A stretch of DNA of 64,000 nt from Acidimicrobiales bacterium (GCA_035547835.1 DASZTW010000018.1:1-64000); one strand, 5' to 3'. Numbered from the stretch's first letter, positions 20,009 to 28,380 are shown. Program-made: numbers and translations. Notes: generated from the sequence alone by a model not told the origin.

Positions 20009-20094
20009 CTGCGCTCACAGGCGCCCATCACTGTCTTGTCCACCGGTTGCTGGCGCGTGCTGCCCGCCCGTTCAGTGCCAACGAGAGGACAGCG
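20009..20094 (+). ncRNA. Candidate bridge-RNA region of the IS110 element
   Basis: GCCTG (20007-20011) pairs with CAGGC (about 20018-20022). CACTG (about 20030) can pair with CAGTG (about 20073), enclosing a large internal loop. That shape is compatible with an IS110 bridge RNA, though it is shorter than the characterised IS621 RNA. Position and family make it plausible; guide loops were not identified. Confidence 0.3.
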
Positions 20095-21232
20095 ATGACC
20101 ATCGTCGCAGATACCTGCCTGCCCGCACGCGTCGACGTGCTCGGCGTGACCCTCGGGGTCGACACCCATGCTGACTTCCACGTCGCCGCGGTGATCGACC
20201 CGCTTGGCCGTCACCTCGGCCACGCTTCGTTCGACACCACCATCGTCGGGTTCAAGGCCGTTGGCGTGGGCCAACAACATCGGGCGGATCACTCTCGCCG
20301 GGGTGGAAGGCACCGGCGCCTACGGCGCGGGCCTCGCCCGGTTCCTAAGCGCCGAGAACATCATGGTGGTCGAGGTCGATCGCCCGGACCGCAAGACCCG
20401 CCGGGACCAGGGCAAGTCCGACCCGATCGACGCCTACGCAGCAGCTCGAGCTGCGGCGTCGGGTCGGGCATCGGGCACCCCGAAGGCCCGCACCGGTGAC
20501 GTCGAAGCCATCCGGGTGCTGCGCGTGGCCCGCACCGGCGCCGTTCGGGCCCGGGCGAAGGCGTTGACCCAGCTCAAGTCGCTGATCGTGACCGCTCCCG
20601 ATGCCCTGCGGGCCCAGCTCGACGGGCTCGACGGGGCCAAGCTCGTCACCACCTGTGCCCGGCTCCGGGCGACCCGCGGCGACGCCCCGACACCGTCGCG
20701 GTTCGCGAAGCGGCCGCCGCGACCCGGCCGCCTAGTCGACCCGGCCGCGGCGACCAAGCGCGCCCTGGCGTCGATCGCGCAGCGGGTCCAGCAGCTCGAC
20801 ATCGAGATCGCCGAGCTCGACGACGACCTCGAAGCGCTCCTCAAGCCGCTCGCGCCGACCCTGCTGGAGCTATTCGGTGTCGGCTACGACGTCGCTGGTC
20901 AGCTCCTCGTCACCGCCGGCGACAACCCCGACCGCGTCGGCAGCGAAGCTGCGTTCGCGCACCTCTGCGGCGTCGCGCCGATCCCGTCGAGCCCAGGCAA
21001 GAACCAGAACAACTTCCGGCTCAACCGTGGCGGAGATCGAGCCGCGAACGCCGCGATCTACCGGATCGTCATGAGTCGGCTCCGCTACGACGAACGCACC
21101 CGCGTCTACGTCGCCCGGCGCACCAAGGAGGGCAAGTCAAACCAGCACATCATCCGCTGCCTCAAGCGCTACATCACCCGCGAGGTCTACGCCGCCATCC
21201 AAGCCGACCTCAACCCCCAAATCGCCCCTTGA
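20095..21232 (+). pseudogene. IS110-family transposase, frameshifted
   Basis: The frame starting at the ATG at 20095 gives the RuvC-like start (GVTLGVDTHADFHVAAV) as far as VGFKA. The remainder (LAWANNIGRITLAGVEGTGAYG, in part) continues in the next frame from about 20261. One extra base (for example G20260) or a two-base loss separates them. Downstream are the third and fourth acidic sites (VEVDRPDRK, SDPIDA) and the Transposase_20 domain (LFGVGYDVAGQLLVTAGD with LNRGGDRAANAAIYRIV). Either the element is inactive or the base is a sequencing error. GAGAGGACAG serves as ribosome site. Confidence 0.85.
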
Positions 21233-21234
21233 CA
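21229..21234 (+). promoter_or_regulatory. Outward TTGACA box at the IS110 right end
   Basis: A perfect -35 hexamer overlaps the transposase stop and points out of the right end. In IS110 circles a right-end -35 joined to the left end forms a promoter for the bridge RNA; whether a matching -10 exists here is unclear. Confidence 0.4.
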
Positions 21235-21287
21235 TCCATAGGAGCATCCCCGCCATCCCACCACCCGCCAAACCGCCAAGATCCTGC

Positions 21288-21348
21288 GATTCGTGCAGAA
21301 GTGGATTCGTGCAGAAGTGGCGGAATAGCAGCCACAAGTGCACGAATC
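21288..21348. repeat. Tandem and inverted copies of a 16-nt motif
   Basis: GATTCGTGCAGAAGTG is repeated head to tail (21288-21303 and 21304-21319). A near-complementary copy, CCACAAGTGCACGAATC, sits at 21332-21348. The middle copy and the inverted copy can form a hairpin of about 16 pairs with one mismatch, just outside the IS right end and upstream of the rhodanese-ThiF promoter. Confidence 0.75.
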
Positions 21349-21393
21349 GTACGTAAGTGGTTGCGCGGGTGGATCAAATCCCGACCGAGCCGG

Positions 21394-21399
21394 TAGGCT
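21394..21399 (+). promoter_or_regulatory. -10 box TAGGCT for the rhodanese-ThiF gene
   Basis: TAGGCT ends 7 nt before the ATG at 21407, which selects this start over the earlier in-frame codon at 21338. Confidence 0.65.
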
Positions 21400-21406
21400 T
21401 TTGGTC

Positions 21407-22585
21407 ATGGCGAACTTCCGAGAGCTCTTGGCAGCCACCAAGGGACAGATCCGCGAGGTGACCACCGAGGAGACCGACGCCGCCCGTCGCTCCGGCGCGG
21501 TCATCCTCGACGTGCGCGAGCCCGACGAGTTCGAGCAGGGCGCCATCCCTGGTGCGATCCACATCCCGCGCGGCACCCTCGAGAGCAACATCGAGAACCG
21601 CGTGACCGACAAGGCCACGCCGATCATCATCCACTGCGCGTCGGGCATCCGGTCCGCGTTCGCGGCGAGCACCCTCGCCACCCTCGGCTACACCGACGTC
21701 GCGTCGATGGCCGGCGGCTTCAACCAGTGGAAGGACGAGGGCCGCGACTGGAGCACGCCGCGGACCCTCACGGCTGAGCAGCGCAATCGTTACCAGCGCC
21801 ACCTGCTGGTCAACGAGATCGGCCTCGAGGGCCAGCTGAAGCTGCTCGACTCGAAGGTCCTCCTGCTCGGTGCAGGCGGCCTCGGCTCGCCGGCGGCCCT
21901 GTACTTGGCGGCAGCGGGCGTCGGCACGATCGGCGTCATCGACATGGACGTGGTCGACGAGTCGAACCTCCAACGCCAGATCCTCCACAACCTCGACCGT
22001 GTCGGCCAGCGCAAGGTCGACTCCGCCAAGGCCGCCATCGTGGCGTTGAACCCCGACGTCAACGTGGTGCCGATCGACCAGCGCCTCGACGCGTCGAACG
22101 TGCTCGACGTGATCCGCGACTACGACGTGATCGTCGACGGGTTCGACAACTTCCCGGCGCGCTTCCTCGTCAACGACGCCTCGGTGAAGCTCGGCATCCC
22201 GGTGGTGCACGGGTCGATCTTCCGCTTCGAAGGCATGGTCACGGTGTTCGACCCCAAGCGTGGCCCGACGTACCGCGACATGGTGCCCGAGCCGCCGCCG
22301 GCGGAGATGGCGCCTTCGTGCGCCGAAGCCGGGGTCCTCGGTGCCCTGCCGGGCCTGGTCGGGACGCTGCAGACCATCGAGACCGTCAAGCTGCTGCTCG
22401 ACATCGGCGACCCGCTGGTTGGCCGCCTGCTCGCGTACGACGCGCTGGAGCAGACGTTCCGCGAGTACAAGGTGCAGCGCGACCCGGCCAACGAGATCAC
22501 GTACGAGAACCGCGACCGCATCCAGGTCGCCGATCTCGAAGGGCTGTGCTCCCCGCTGCCCCTCTCGCCGCCGCCGGCGGGTTGA
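21407..22585 (+). CDS. moeZ: Rhodanese-ThiF/MoeZ-type sulfur-carrier adenylyltransferase (reversed domain order)
   Basis: Activates the C-terminus of a ubiquitin-like sulfur carrier (MoaD, ThiS or CysO type) with ATP and loads sulfur. Residues about 15-115 are a rhodanese with catalytic Cys77 in HCASGIRS. Residues about 125-370 are the ThiF/MoeB domain, with nucleotide loop GAGGLGSPAA, DMDVVDESNLQRQ, DGFDNFPAR and the catalytic-site APSCAEAGVLG. The zinc CxxC pairs of E. coli MoeB are absent (TYRDMV in place of CYRCL), as in actinobacterial MoeZ. In known MoeZ the rhodanese is C-terminal; here it is N-terminal. The gene is monocistronic behind a leaderless promoter. Confidence 0.9.
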   Translation: MANFRELLAATKGQIREVTTEETDAARRSGAVILDVREPDEFEQGAIPGAIHIPRGTLESNIENRVTDKATPIIIHCASGIRSAFAASTLATLGYTDVASMAGGFNQWKDEGRDWSTPRTLTAEQRNRYQRHLLVNEIGLEGQLKLLDSKVLLLGAGGLGSPAALYLAAAGVGTIGVIDMDVVDESNLQRQILHNLDRVGQRKVDSAKAAIVALNPDVNVVPIDQRLDASNVLDVIRDYDVIVDGFDNFPARFLVNDASVKLGIPVVHGSIFRFEGMVTVFDPKRGPTYRDMVPEPPPAEMAPSCAEAGVLGALPGLVGTLQTIETVKLLLDIGDPLVGRLLAYDALEQTFREYKVQRDPANEITYENRDRIQVADLEGLCSPLPLSPPPAG

Positions 22586-22681
22586 CCGCGGCCACGCCTG
22601 GCTGCCGCTTGCCAGCCGTCACGGGAAGGCCAACCGCGAGACGGGGCTTGGCCGCGCATCCGAGCGACTGACCCCGCCCCA

Positions 22682-22770
22682 CTGACGTCGGTCGCCGCGG
22701 TCGTCCTGGTCGCCGTGGTCGCCCCGCGCCGCTGACGTCGGTCGCCCTGGTCGCCCTGGTCGCCGTGGTC
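22682..22770 (+). repeat. Imperfect direct repeat upstream of the GT2 gene
   Basis: A unit of about 39 nt starting CTGACGTCGGTCGCC occurs at 22682 and again at 22732 (offset 50). Each copy contains shorter CTGGTCGCC repeats. The rest of this gap of about 297 bp (22586-22882) shows no gene. Confidence 0.6.
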
Positions 22771-22785
22771 CGATCGCGGGGGCAG

Positions 22786-22791
22786 TAGGCT
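22786..22791 (+). promoter_or_regulatory. -10 box TAGGCT for the GT2 gene
   Basis: The hexamer lies about 90 nt before the preferred ATG at 22883. A TTG at 22802, 10 nt after the box and in frame, is a possible leaderless start. Confidence 0.45.
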
Positions 22792-22882
22792 CGGCGACCG
22801 ATTGCTCGGCAGCTCCGCTGTGGTCACGGCCTCGCCGTCCCGAGCGTCTCGGCACCGCCCACGACCCCAGGATCCAGCACCG

Positions 22883-23809
22883 ATGCCCACCCACATCTCG
22901 GTGGTCTTGCCCGCGTACAACGAGGCCGAGAACCTCGTCGAGGTGATCCCGGAGATCACCGACGTGCTCGACCAGATGGGCAAGCCCTACCAGGTGCTGG
23001 TGGTCGACGACGGCAGCACCGACGGCACGCGAGAGATCATGGCCGGCCTCCGCAGCAGCCAGGTGGGATACGTGCGGCTGCGGGCCAACGCCGGGAAGTC
23101 GGCCGCCCTGAGCGTGGGGTTCGAGCGCGCCGACGGCGACTTCGTGATCTTGATGGACGCCGACGGCCAGGACGACCCCCATGAGATCCCGAGGCTGCTC
23201 GAAGCGCTCGATGGCGGCCTCGATCTGGTCACCGGTTCGCGCGCGGGTCACCGCCAGGATCGATTCATCAAGCGCAACACGTCGAAGATCTACAACTGGA
23301 CGACGTCGAAGGTCAGCGGCGTCGAGGGCCGCGACTTCAACAGCGGCCTCAAAGCCATGCGACGTGAGGTCATGGGCTCCCTCGACCTCTACGGCGAGCT
23401 CCACCGCTACATCCCCGTGCTGGCGGCCTGGGGCGGGTTCCGGGTGGGGGAGGTGCCGGTCGCCCATCACGAGCGGCGCCATGGCACCACCAAGTTCGGC
23501 GGCGCCCGGTTCTGGCGGGGCTTCCTCGATCTCATCACCGTGAAGTTCCTCACGACGTACAACGCCCGGCCGTTCCACTTCTTCGGCGGCGTGGGCGCGC
23601 TGTTCGGCGTCGTCGGGAGCGGGCTGCTGGTGTGGATGCTGGTCGAGAAAGTGCTGGGTCACGCCATCGGCACGCGCCCGGCGCTCGTCACCGGGGTGCT
23701 GTTGGTGATCGTGTCGGTTCAGTTCCTGTCGTTCGGGCTCTTGGCGGAGCTGATGGTGCACCTCGGCCGGCGGCGCTCGGTCGACGCCGTCGTCGACGTC
23801 AATGGCTGA
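22883..23809 (+). CDS. Family 2 glycosyltransferase (polyprenyl-phosphate sugar transferase-like)
   Basis: Inverting glycosyltransferase of 308 residues, resembling dolichyl-phosphate mannose synthase and GtrB-type enzymes that load a sugar onto a polyprenyl phosphate. The N-terminal GT-A domain shows ISVVLPAYNEAENL, VVDDGSTDGT, the metal-binding MDADGQDDP and the RDFNSGLKAMRR acceptor region. Two C-terminal membrane helices (about 235-260 and 268-295) anchor it. The stop overlaps the following methyltransferase start by eight bases. Confidence 0.9.
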   Translation: MPTHISVVLPAYNEAENLVEVIPEITDVLDQMGKPYQVLVVDDGSTDGTREIMAGLRSSQVGYVRLRANAGKSAALSVGFERADGDFVILMDADGQDDPHEIPRLLEALDGGLDLVTGSRAGHRQDRFIKRNTSKIYNWTTSKVSGVEGRDFNSGLKAMRREVMGSLDLYGELHRYIPVLAAWGGFRVGEVPVAHHERRHGTTKFGGARFWRGFLDLITVKFLTTYNARPFHFFGGVGALFGVVGSGLLVWMLVEKVLGHAIGTRPALVTGVLLVIVSVQFLSFGLLAELMVHLGRRRSVDAVVDVNG

Positions 23810-24545
23810 GCCTTCGGGCGACGCGCCGCTCTCGCTCCGGGCTTCGTTGCGCTGGCCGCTGATCCGCCGCGCCATCGAGACGTGCGCGCCGGCCACGTGC
23901 CTGGAGATCGGCTGCGGACAAGGCGCGATGGGCACGCGTCTCGCTCGTTTGACGCGCTCGTACCTGGCGGTCGAGCCGGACCAGCAGTCTCACGAGGTGG
24001 CTGCCGCGCGCCTGGGCGCCGTTGGTGGGCAAGTGCTGCACGGCTCGACCGAACTCGTGCCCGCCGGGTCCCGGTACGACTTGGTGTGCGCGTTCGAGGT
24101 CCTCGAGCACATCGACGACGACCGTGCGGCCGTCGCCGAGTGGGTGGAGCTGGTCGTGCCGGGCGGGCACCTGCTCGTGTCGGTGCCGGCCTGGCCCGAG
24201 CGGTTCGGCCCCACCGATGTCGCGGTCGGCCACTTCCGGCGCTACCGCCCCGACGGGCTCGCCGAGGTCCTGCGCAGCGCCGGCCTGGAGCCGGTGTCGA
24301 GCGCGCTGTACGGCTGGCCGCTCGGCAACCTGCTCGAAGCGACGCAGAACCGCATGTTCCGCGGCACCGAGCCCGAGCCCGAGGAGACCGCTGCGCGCAC
24401 CGCCCGCTCGGGGCGGCTCCATCAACCGCGCAGCCGCGTGCGGGCGACGCTCACCGGCCTCGCTGTGCGGCCCTTCATCGGCCTGCAACGGTTGGCGCCG
24501 TCGCGCGGCACGGGCATCGTCGCGCTGGCCCGGAGATTGGACTGA
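23802..24545 (+). CDS. Class I SAM-dependent methyltransferase
   Basis: A 247-residue protein with the SAM-binding LEIGCGQGAMG (about 32-42), the acidic strand end in LAVEPDQQS and the CAFEVLEHIDDD post-motif typical of type 11/12 methyltransferases. The acceptor is unknown. Translational overlap with the glycosyltransferase and the next genes suggests glycan or lipid modification (inference). Confidence 0.85.
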   Translation: MAEPSGDAPLSLRASLRWPLIRRAIETCAPATCLEIGCGQGAMGTRLARLTRSYLAVEPDQQSHEVAAARLGAVGGQVLHGSTELVPAGSRYDLVCAFEVLEHIDDDRAAVAEWVELVVPGGHLLVSVPAWPERFGPTDVAVGHFRRYRPDGLAEVLRSAGLEPVSSALYGWPLGNLLEATQNRMFRGTEPEPEETAARTARSGRLHQPRSRVRATLTGLAVRPFIGLQRLAPSRGTGIVALARRLD

Positions 24546-24567
24546 GCTACCCGCAGGCGCTGATGTC

Positions 24568-24584
24568 GCGGCGCCCCGCGCCGC
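24568..24584. terminator. Terminator-like hairpin between convergent genes
   Basis: GCGGCGC-CCC-GCGCCGC is a perfect seven-pair stem with a 3-nt loop, placed between the methyltransferase and the flippase-like gene. No T-run follows. Confidence 0.5.
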
Positions 24585-24635
24585 CCCCTGCCGGTCGCTC
24601 GACGCCGATCGTGCGCGGGCGCGCCGCGCGGGTGC

Positions 24636-25736
24636 TCACTCGCTCGCAGGTATGTCGTCCGGCTCGTCGCGGCCGGGGTCGACCGCCTCGCCGAGCGGGC
24701 CGTCGGTGTCGTCGCCACGAAGGCCGGTCAGCACGACCACGGAAGTGATGGCCATACCGATCAGGATCGCCACCCGCTCGGCCGCCACCGCGGCCACCGC
24801 GGTGACCGCACGGAGATCGACGACGGCGCCGATTGCGCCGGCCAGCAGCTCGCGGATGCCGAGTCCCGCCGGGAAGATCCCGATGGCGGTGGAGAGGATC
24901 ACCGAGCCGGCCAACGCGACGGCCTGCGCCGCGCTCACGTGGAAGCCCAGCATCGCGAAGCCGAGTGCGATGCTGCCGGCGCTGACGCCCACCGTCAGCA
25001 GCTCGACCCACACGAGGCGTCCGAGGTGGCGAGACGCTTCCCTGGCGTCGTTGCGAAGGAGGCTCCGCCACAGCGCGAGCAGCGTGGCGAGCCCGATCAC
25101 CAGCAGCACGATGCCGGCCACGAGGCGCTCGTCGGTGGCCGCCAACAACGCACCGATGGCGAGGCAACCGACGCCGACCCAGGCCAGGCCGGCGGCCGCG
25201 TTGGCGAACAGCGCGCGCTTGTACGTGCTGCCGAGCTGGCGCATCGCCTGGGTGCGGATCGCCACGCCTCCGGGGAGCGGGAGCAAGTTCGCCGCTATCG
25301 ACAGCACGGTGAGGCGCAGCGCGGCCGGCCACCCGACCTGGTGCCCGGCGACCGCGGCGGCAGCGCGGTATTCGGCCGCGTTGACGGCGACGGTCAGCGG
25401 CGTGGCCACCAAGGCGAGCACGAGGAACGCCCAGAGGTGGAAGTGGACGCCCCCTTTCAGGGACTCGAACGACACCGCGGAGATCACCACGAACAGGACC
25501 AGCGCGCCGATGAGCAGCCAGCGTCTGGCGCTGGGCGACGAGGTGTGCCGATTGAGCGCGTCTTCGAGCCGCAACAGCTTCGCCTTGGCGCGGTCGAGCC
25601 GACCGGTCGGCGCCGGTGGGGCAGACGTCGGGGCGGGTTCGGTCATCGCGCTCGGTTCGGTGGCGGTGGCGTCGACGCGCACATCCGGCTCGCCGGCAGG
25701 GCGCGGCGAAGCCCCCGTCGGGAGCTGGTCGGCCAC
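24636..25736 (-). CDS. Lysyl-PG synthase TM-region family protein (flippase-like)
   Basis: Polytopic membrane protein of 366 residues in the UPF0104/AglD-like family, whose members are linked to lipid or glycolipid translocation. About 45 Ala/Pro-rich residues are followed by roughly eight membrane helices. AAEYRAAAAVAG, LLPLPGGVAIRTQAMR and AIGIFPAGLGIRELL are the conserved loops of this family. The GTG start was chosen because a TACTAT box ends 6 nt upstream. The promoter overlaps that of the divergent glycosyltransferase. Confidence 0.82.
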   Translation of the reverse strand: MADQLPTGASPRPAGEPDVRVDATATEPSAMTEPAPTSAPPAPTGRLDRAKAKLLRLEDALNRHTSSPSARRWLLIGALVLFVVISAVSFESLKGGVHFHLWAFLVLALVATPLTVAVNAAEYRAAAAVAGHQVGWPAALRLTVLSIAANLLPLPGGVAIRTQAMRQLGSTYKRALFANAAAGLAWVGVGCLAIGALLAATDERLVAGIVLLVIGLATLLALWRSLLRNDAREASRHLGRLVWVELLTVGVSAGSIALGFAMLGFHVSAAQAVALAGSVILSTAIGIFPAGLGIRELLAGAIGAVVDLRAVTAVAAVAAERVAILIGMAITSVVVLTGLRGDDTDGPLGEAVDPGRDEPDDIPASE

Positions 25737-25742
25737 GCGGCA

Positions 25743-25748
25743 ATAGTA
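25743..25748 (-). promoter_or_regulatory. -10 box TACTAT for the flippase-like gene
   Basis: On the minus strand it ends 6 nt before the GTG at 25736, and shares two base pairs with the plus-strand TAGGTT. Confidence 0.6.
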
Positions 25749-25752
25749 GGTT
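25747..25752 (+). promoter_or_regulatory. -10 box TAGGTT for the GT4-like gene
   Basis: It ends 8 nt before the ATG at 25761 and overlaps the minus-strand -10 box. Confidence 0.6.
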
Positions 25753-25760
25753 CCGCCGCC

Positions 25761-26894
25761 ATGCGAGCCGTCCTGTTCGGCACTTACCAGGCCGCCACCC
25801 ATCCCCGGGTCGCGGTGCTGGCCGAGGGGCTGCGGGCGCACGGCATCGACGTGACCGAGTGCAACGAGCCGCTCGGCATCGACACCGCCGGGCGGGTCGC
25901 GATGCTGCAACAGCCGTGGCGGTTGCCCCTGCTCGCCTGGCTGATCGCCCGGGCATGGCTGCGCCTGGCGCGCCGCCGTCGGGCGCTCGGGCGGCCCGAC
26001 CTGGTCATCGTGCCGTATCTCGCGCACTTCGACGTCCACCTCGCGCGCGCTCTCTTCCGTCGCTCGGTGGTGGTGCTCGACCACCTCGTCAGCGCGAGCG
26101 ACACGGCCCGCGACCGTGGCGCGACCGGCGGCGTGAAGCTGTGGGCGTTGTCCCGACTCGACGGCGCGGCCCTGGCGGCGGCCGACGTCGCGATCGTCGA
26201 CACGGCCGAGCACCGCGATTTCGTCCCTGCCCGGCACCGCTCGAAAGCGGTGGTCGTCCCCGTCGGCGCGTCGAAGATGTGGTTCGACGCCGGCGCGGCG
26301 GCCCCGGGGGCAGCTCCCGACCCCAACCCGCTGCGTGTGATCTTCTTTGGGCTGTACACGCCGCTCCAAGGCGCACCGGTGATCGCACAGGGCATCCGCC
26401 GCGCATCGGGCGCCGACTTGCGCGTCACGATGGTCGGGTCGGGCCAGGACCGGCCGGAGGCCGAGCGGCTGCTCACCGGCGACCAGCGGGTCGAGTGGAT
26501 CGACTGGGTCGAGGCCGACGAGCTTCCCGCGGTCGTCGCCGCCCACGACGTGTGCCTCGGCGTGTTCGACACCGGGCCGAAAGCCCAGCGGGTGGTGCCG
26601 AACAAGGTGTACCAGGGCGCGGCGGCCGGCTGTGTGGTGGTCACGTCGGACACCGCACCCCAGCGCCGTGCGTTCGGCGACGCGGCGCTCTACGTGCCCG
26701 CGGGCGACCACCGTGAGCTGGGTCGGGTGCTCGCCGACCTCGCCGCGGATCGCGGCGAGGTGAGCCGACGACGCCGCGCGGCCGCAGACGCCGCCGCGGC
26801 CCGCTTCGCGCCCGCCATGGTGGTCGTGCCGCTGCTGGATGCACTGCCGGGCGCCGGCGCTCGCGTACCCTCGTCGGGTGCCCGGAAGCCCTGA
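25761..26894 (+). CDS. Glycosyltransferase, GT4-like
   Basis: A 377-residue GT-B type enzyme. The N-terminal half begins MRAVLFGTYQAATHPR. The C-terminal half holds the donor-binding region: LRVIFFGLYTPLQGAPV, VTMVGSGQD, WVEADELPAVVAAHDVCLGVF and KVYQGAAAGCVVVTSD. No membrane segment is clear. Sugar and acceptor are unknown. It is divergent from the flippase-like gene and its end overlaps the next gene's start. Confidence 0.82.
   Translation: MRAVLFGTYQAATHPRVAVLAEGLRAHGIDVTECNEPLGIDTAGRVAMLQQPWRLPLLAWLIARAWLRLARRRRALGRPDLVIVPYLAHFDVHLARALFRRSVVVLDHLVSASDTARDRGATGGVKLWALSRLDGAALAAADVAIVDTAEHRDFVPARHRSKAVVVPVGASKMWFDAGAAAPGAAPDPNPLRVIFFGLYTPLQGAPVIAQGIRRASGADLRVTMVGSGQDRPEAERLLTGDQRVEWIDWVEADELPAVVAAHDVCLGVFDTGPKAQRVVPNKVYQGAAAGCVVVTSDTAPQRRAFGDAALYVPAGDHRELGRVLADLAADRGEVSRRRRAAADAAAARFAPAMVVVPLLDALPGAGARVPSSGARKP
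26866..26871 (+). promoter_or_regulatory. -10 box TACCCT inside the GT4 gene
   Basis: It ends 6 nt before the GTG at 26878 and lies within the last codons of the upstream gene, giving the membrane protein its own promoter. Confidence 0.5.
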
Positions 26895-28380
26895 CACTGC
26901 GCGTCCCTCCGCGTCGAGTCTCGAGCCCGCAGCTGCGGCCGATGGGATGGGCGGTCGGGCTCGCCGCGGCGCCCCGGACCTGCACCCCCCGGCCGACTTG
27001 CGGGGGTGGCTGACCCTCGGATCGTGGGTCGTGTTCGCGGCCGGTCTCGTGCGCGCCATGTGGGTGTCGTTGGGTCACGACTTCCGCAAGGAGCGCCTCG
27101 TCGCCGACCAGGCGTCGTTCGTGGCGCAGGCGCTGAGCATCGCGTACGACCGCGACTTGTCGATCACGCAGGTCGACGTCAACCGCTGGGTGCAGCTCGA
27201 TTGGGCCCACAACGGCATGAACGGGCTGTACTTCCAGCGCTTCCACGACGGCTGGGCGTATGCGAAGCCGTACGGCTACTCGGTCTGGTTGGCGCCGTTC
27301 ATGCGGGTGTTCGGCCCGGCGCGCGGTGTGGCCATCGCCAACCTCACCTTGTTCGTCTTGACGGCGGCCGCCCTGATCTGGCTGTTGCGGCGCCGCTACG
27401 ACGGGCCCGCGGTGCCGCTTGTCGCCGGGGCGTTCTTGCTGGTCACGAACGCAATGCTGTACCTGTTCCCGGTCGGGCCCGAGCTGTTCTACCTGTGCCT
27501 GACCGCGCTGTTCTTCGTGGTCGCGTGGTACGCGATCGAACGACAGTCGCTGTGGCCGGCGCTGGTCGCCGTCGTGATCGCCAGCGTGCTCGTGTCCGAG
27601 AAGGCGTCGATCGCGCTGATCCTCGTGCCGGCGCTCGTGTACGTGCTCGTACGCCTCCGTGGTTGGGGCCCACGCGCCGCCGTGGTGGTGCTCGGTGCGG
27701 TCGTGTTCGCCGGCGCCGTCTTCCCGTACTGGCACTACAGCGAGGGCAAGAGCTTCACGCCGTACGGCGGCGAGCGGTACTACGCCCTCAACGGCCGGAT
27801 GCCGTTCGAGCCCGGATCGGTCTACCTGCGCGCCAAGTCCGACGAGGTCGTGTCGGTGCACTACTCCACCAAGTCGTTGACGCAACGCCCGCAGGACAAG
27901 GGCTGGGCGATCCTCTACTACGTCATCGGGGAGCACACCGGCCTGCTGGTGTACATGCCGATCGCGCTGTTCATCGTGCTGCTCGCGCTGTTCGACTTGC
28001 GAAGATCGAACTGGTTCAGCCGCACCGCGTTGATCGGTCTCGGCTTGTACGTGTTGTTCTACGTGTTGCTGTTCCCCCGCAACACGTACGGCGGCGGGCA
28101 GGCCATCGGCAATCGGTACTTCCTCCAGATCAGTCCCGTCGTGATCGCGGTGGCCGTCGGTTCGGGCATCCGCGCAGCCCGTCTTGCGTGGGCGGGGTTG
28201 CTCGGGCTCGTGTTGCCGATCGTGTTGCTGTGGCCGCAGCTGTACTCGCCGCACGACGACCTCTACAAGATCTACCGGACGAGCCCGGCCCAACGGTTGT
28301 TGCTGTACGAGTCGCACGTGTCGACCACGTACTTCTTCCACCCGCCACCGCCACCGCCGAAACCCCCATCGAGCGGCTAG
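26878..28380 (+). CDS. Polytopic membrane protein, glycosyltransferase GT39/GT87-like
   Basis: A 500-residue membrane protein with about ten helices. After the first helix comes a periplasmic loop with several acidic residues (HDFRKERLVADQ, then DWAHNGMNGLYFQRFHDGWAY, in part). This resembles GT-C family enzymes that use polyprenyl-phosphate sugars, although the defining acidic pair is not certain. A long external segment (about 290-345) lies between helices. The tail is Pro-rich. The GTG start follows a -10 box and overlaps the upstream gene by 17 bases. The upstream GT2 could supply the polyprenyl donor (inference). Confidence 0.7.
   Translation: MPGSPDTARPSASSLEPAAAADGMGGRARRGAPDLHPPADLRGWLTLGSWVVFAAGLVRAMWVSLGHDFRKERLVADQASFVAQALSIAYDRDLSITQVDVNRWVQLDWAHNGMNGLYFQRFHDGWAYAKPYGYSVWLAPFMRVFGPARGVAIANLTLFVLTAAALIWLLRRRYDGPAVPLVAGAFLLVTNAMLYLFPVGPELFYLCLTALFFVVAWYAIERQSLWPALVAVVIASVLVSEKASIALILVPALVYVLVRLRGWGPRAAVVVLGAVVFAGAVFPYWHYSEGKSFTPYGGERYYALNGRMPFEPGSVYLRAKSDEVVSVHYSTKSLTQRPQDKGWAILYYVIGEHTGLLVYMPIALFIVLLALFDLRRSNWFSRTALIGLGLYVLFYVLLFPRNTYGGGQAIGNRYFLQISPVVIAVAVGSGIRAARLAWAGLLGLVLPIVLLWPQLYSPHDDLYKIYRTSPAQRLLLYESHVSTTYFFHPPPPPPKPPSSG

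Larger units (their letters stand above)
20000..21245 (+). mobile_element. IS110-family insertion sequence
   Basis: CATAGGAGC occurs at 20000-20008 and 21237-21245 and brackets a frameshifted DEDD transposase. IS110 elements lack long terminal inverted repeats, and none are seen here. The 86 nt between the left repeat and the transposase start are non-coding. This is the region where IS110-group elements encode a bridge RNA. The exact ends are uncertain by a few bases. Confidence 0.75.

Noticed and set aside
21360-21390. A tRNA T-arm-like string (GGATCAAATCC) before the rhodanese-ThiF promoter
   Set aside because: The TTC of the T-loop is ATC and no acceptor, D or anticodon arms can be paired around it.
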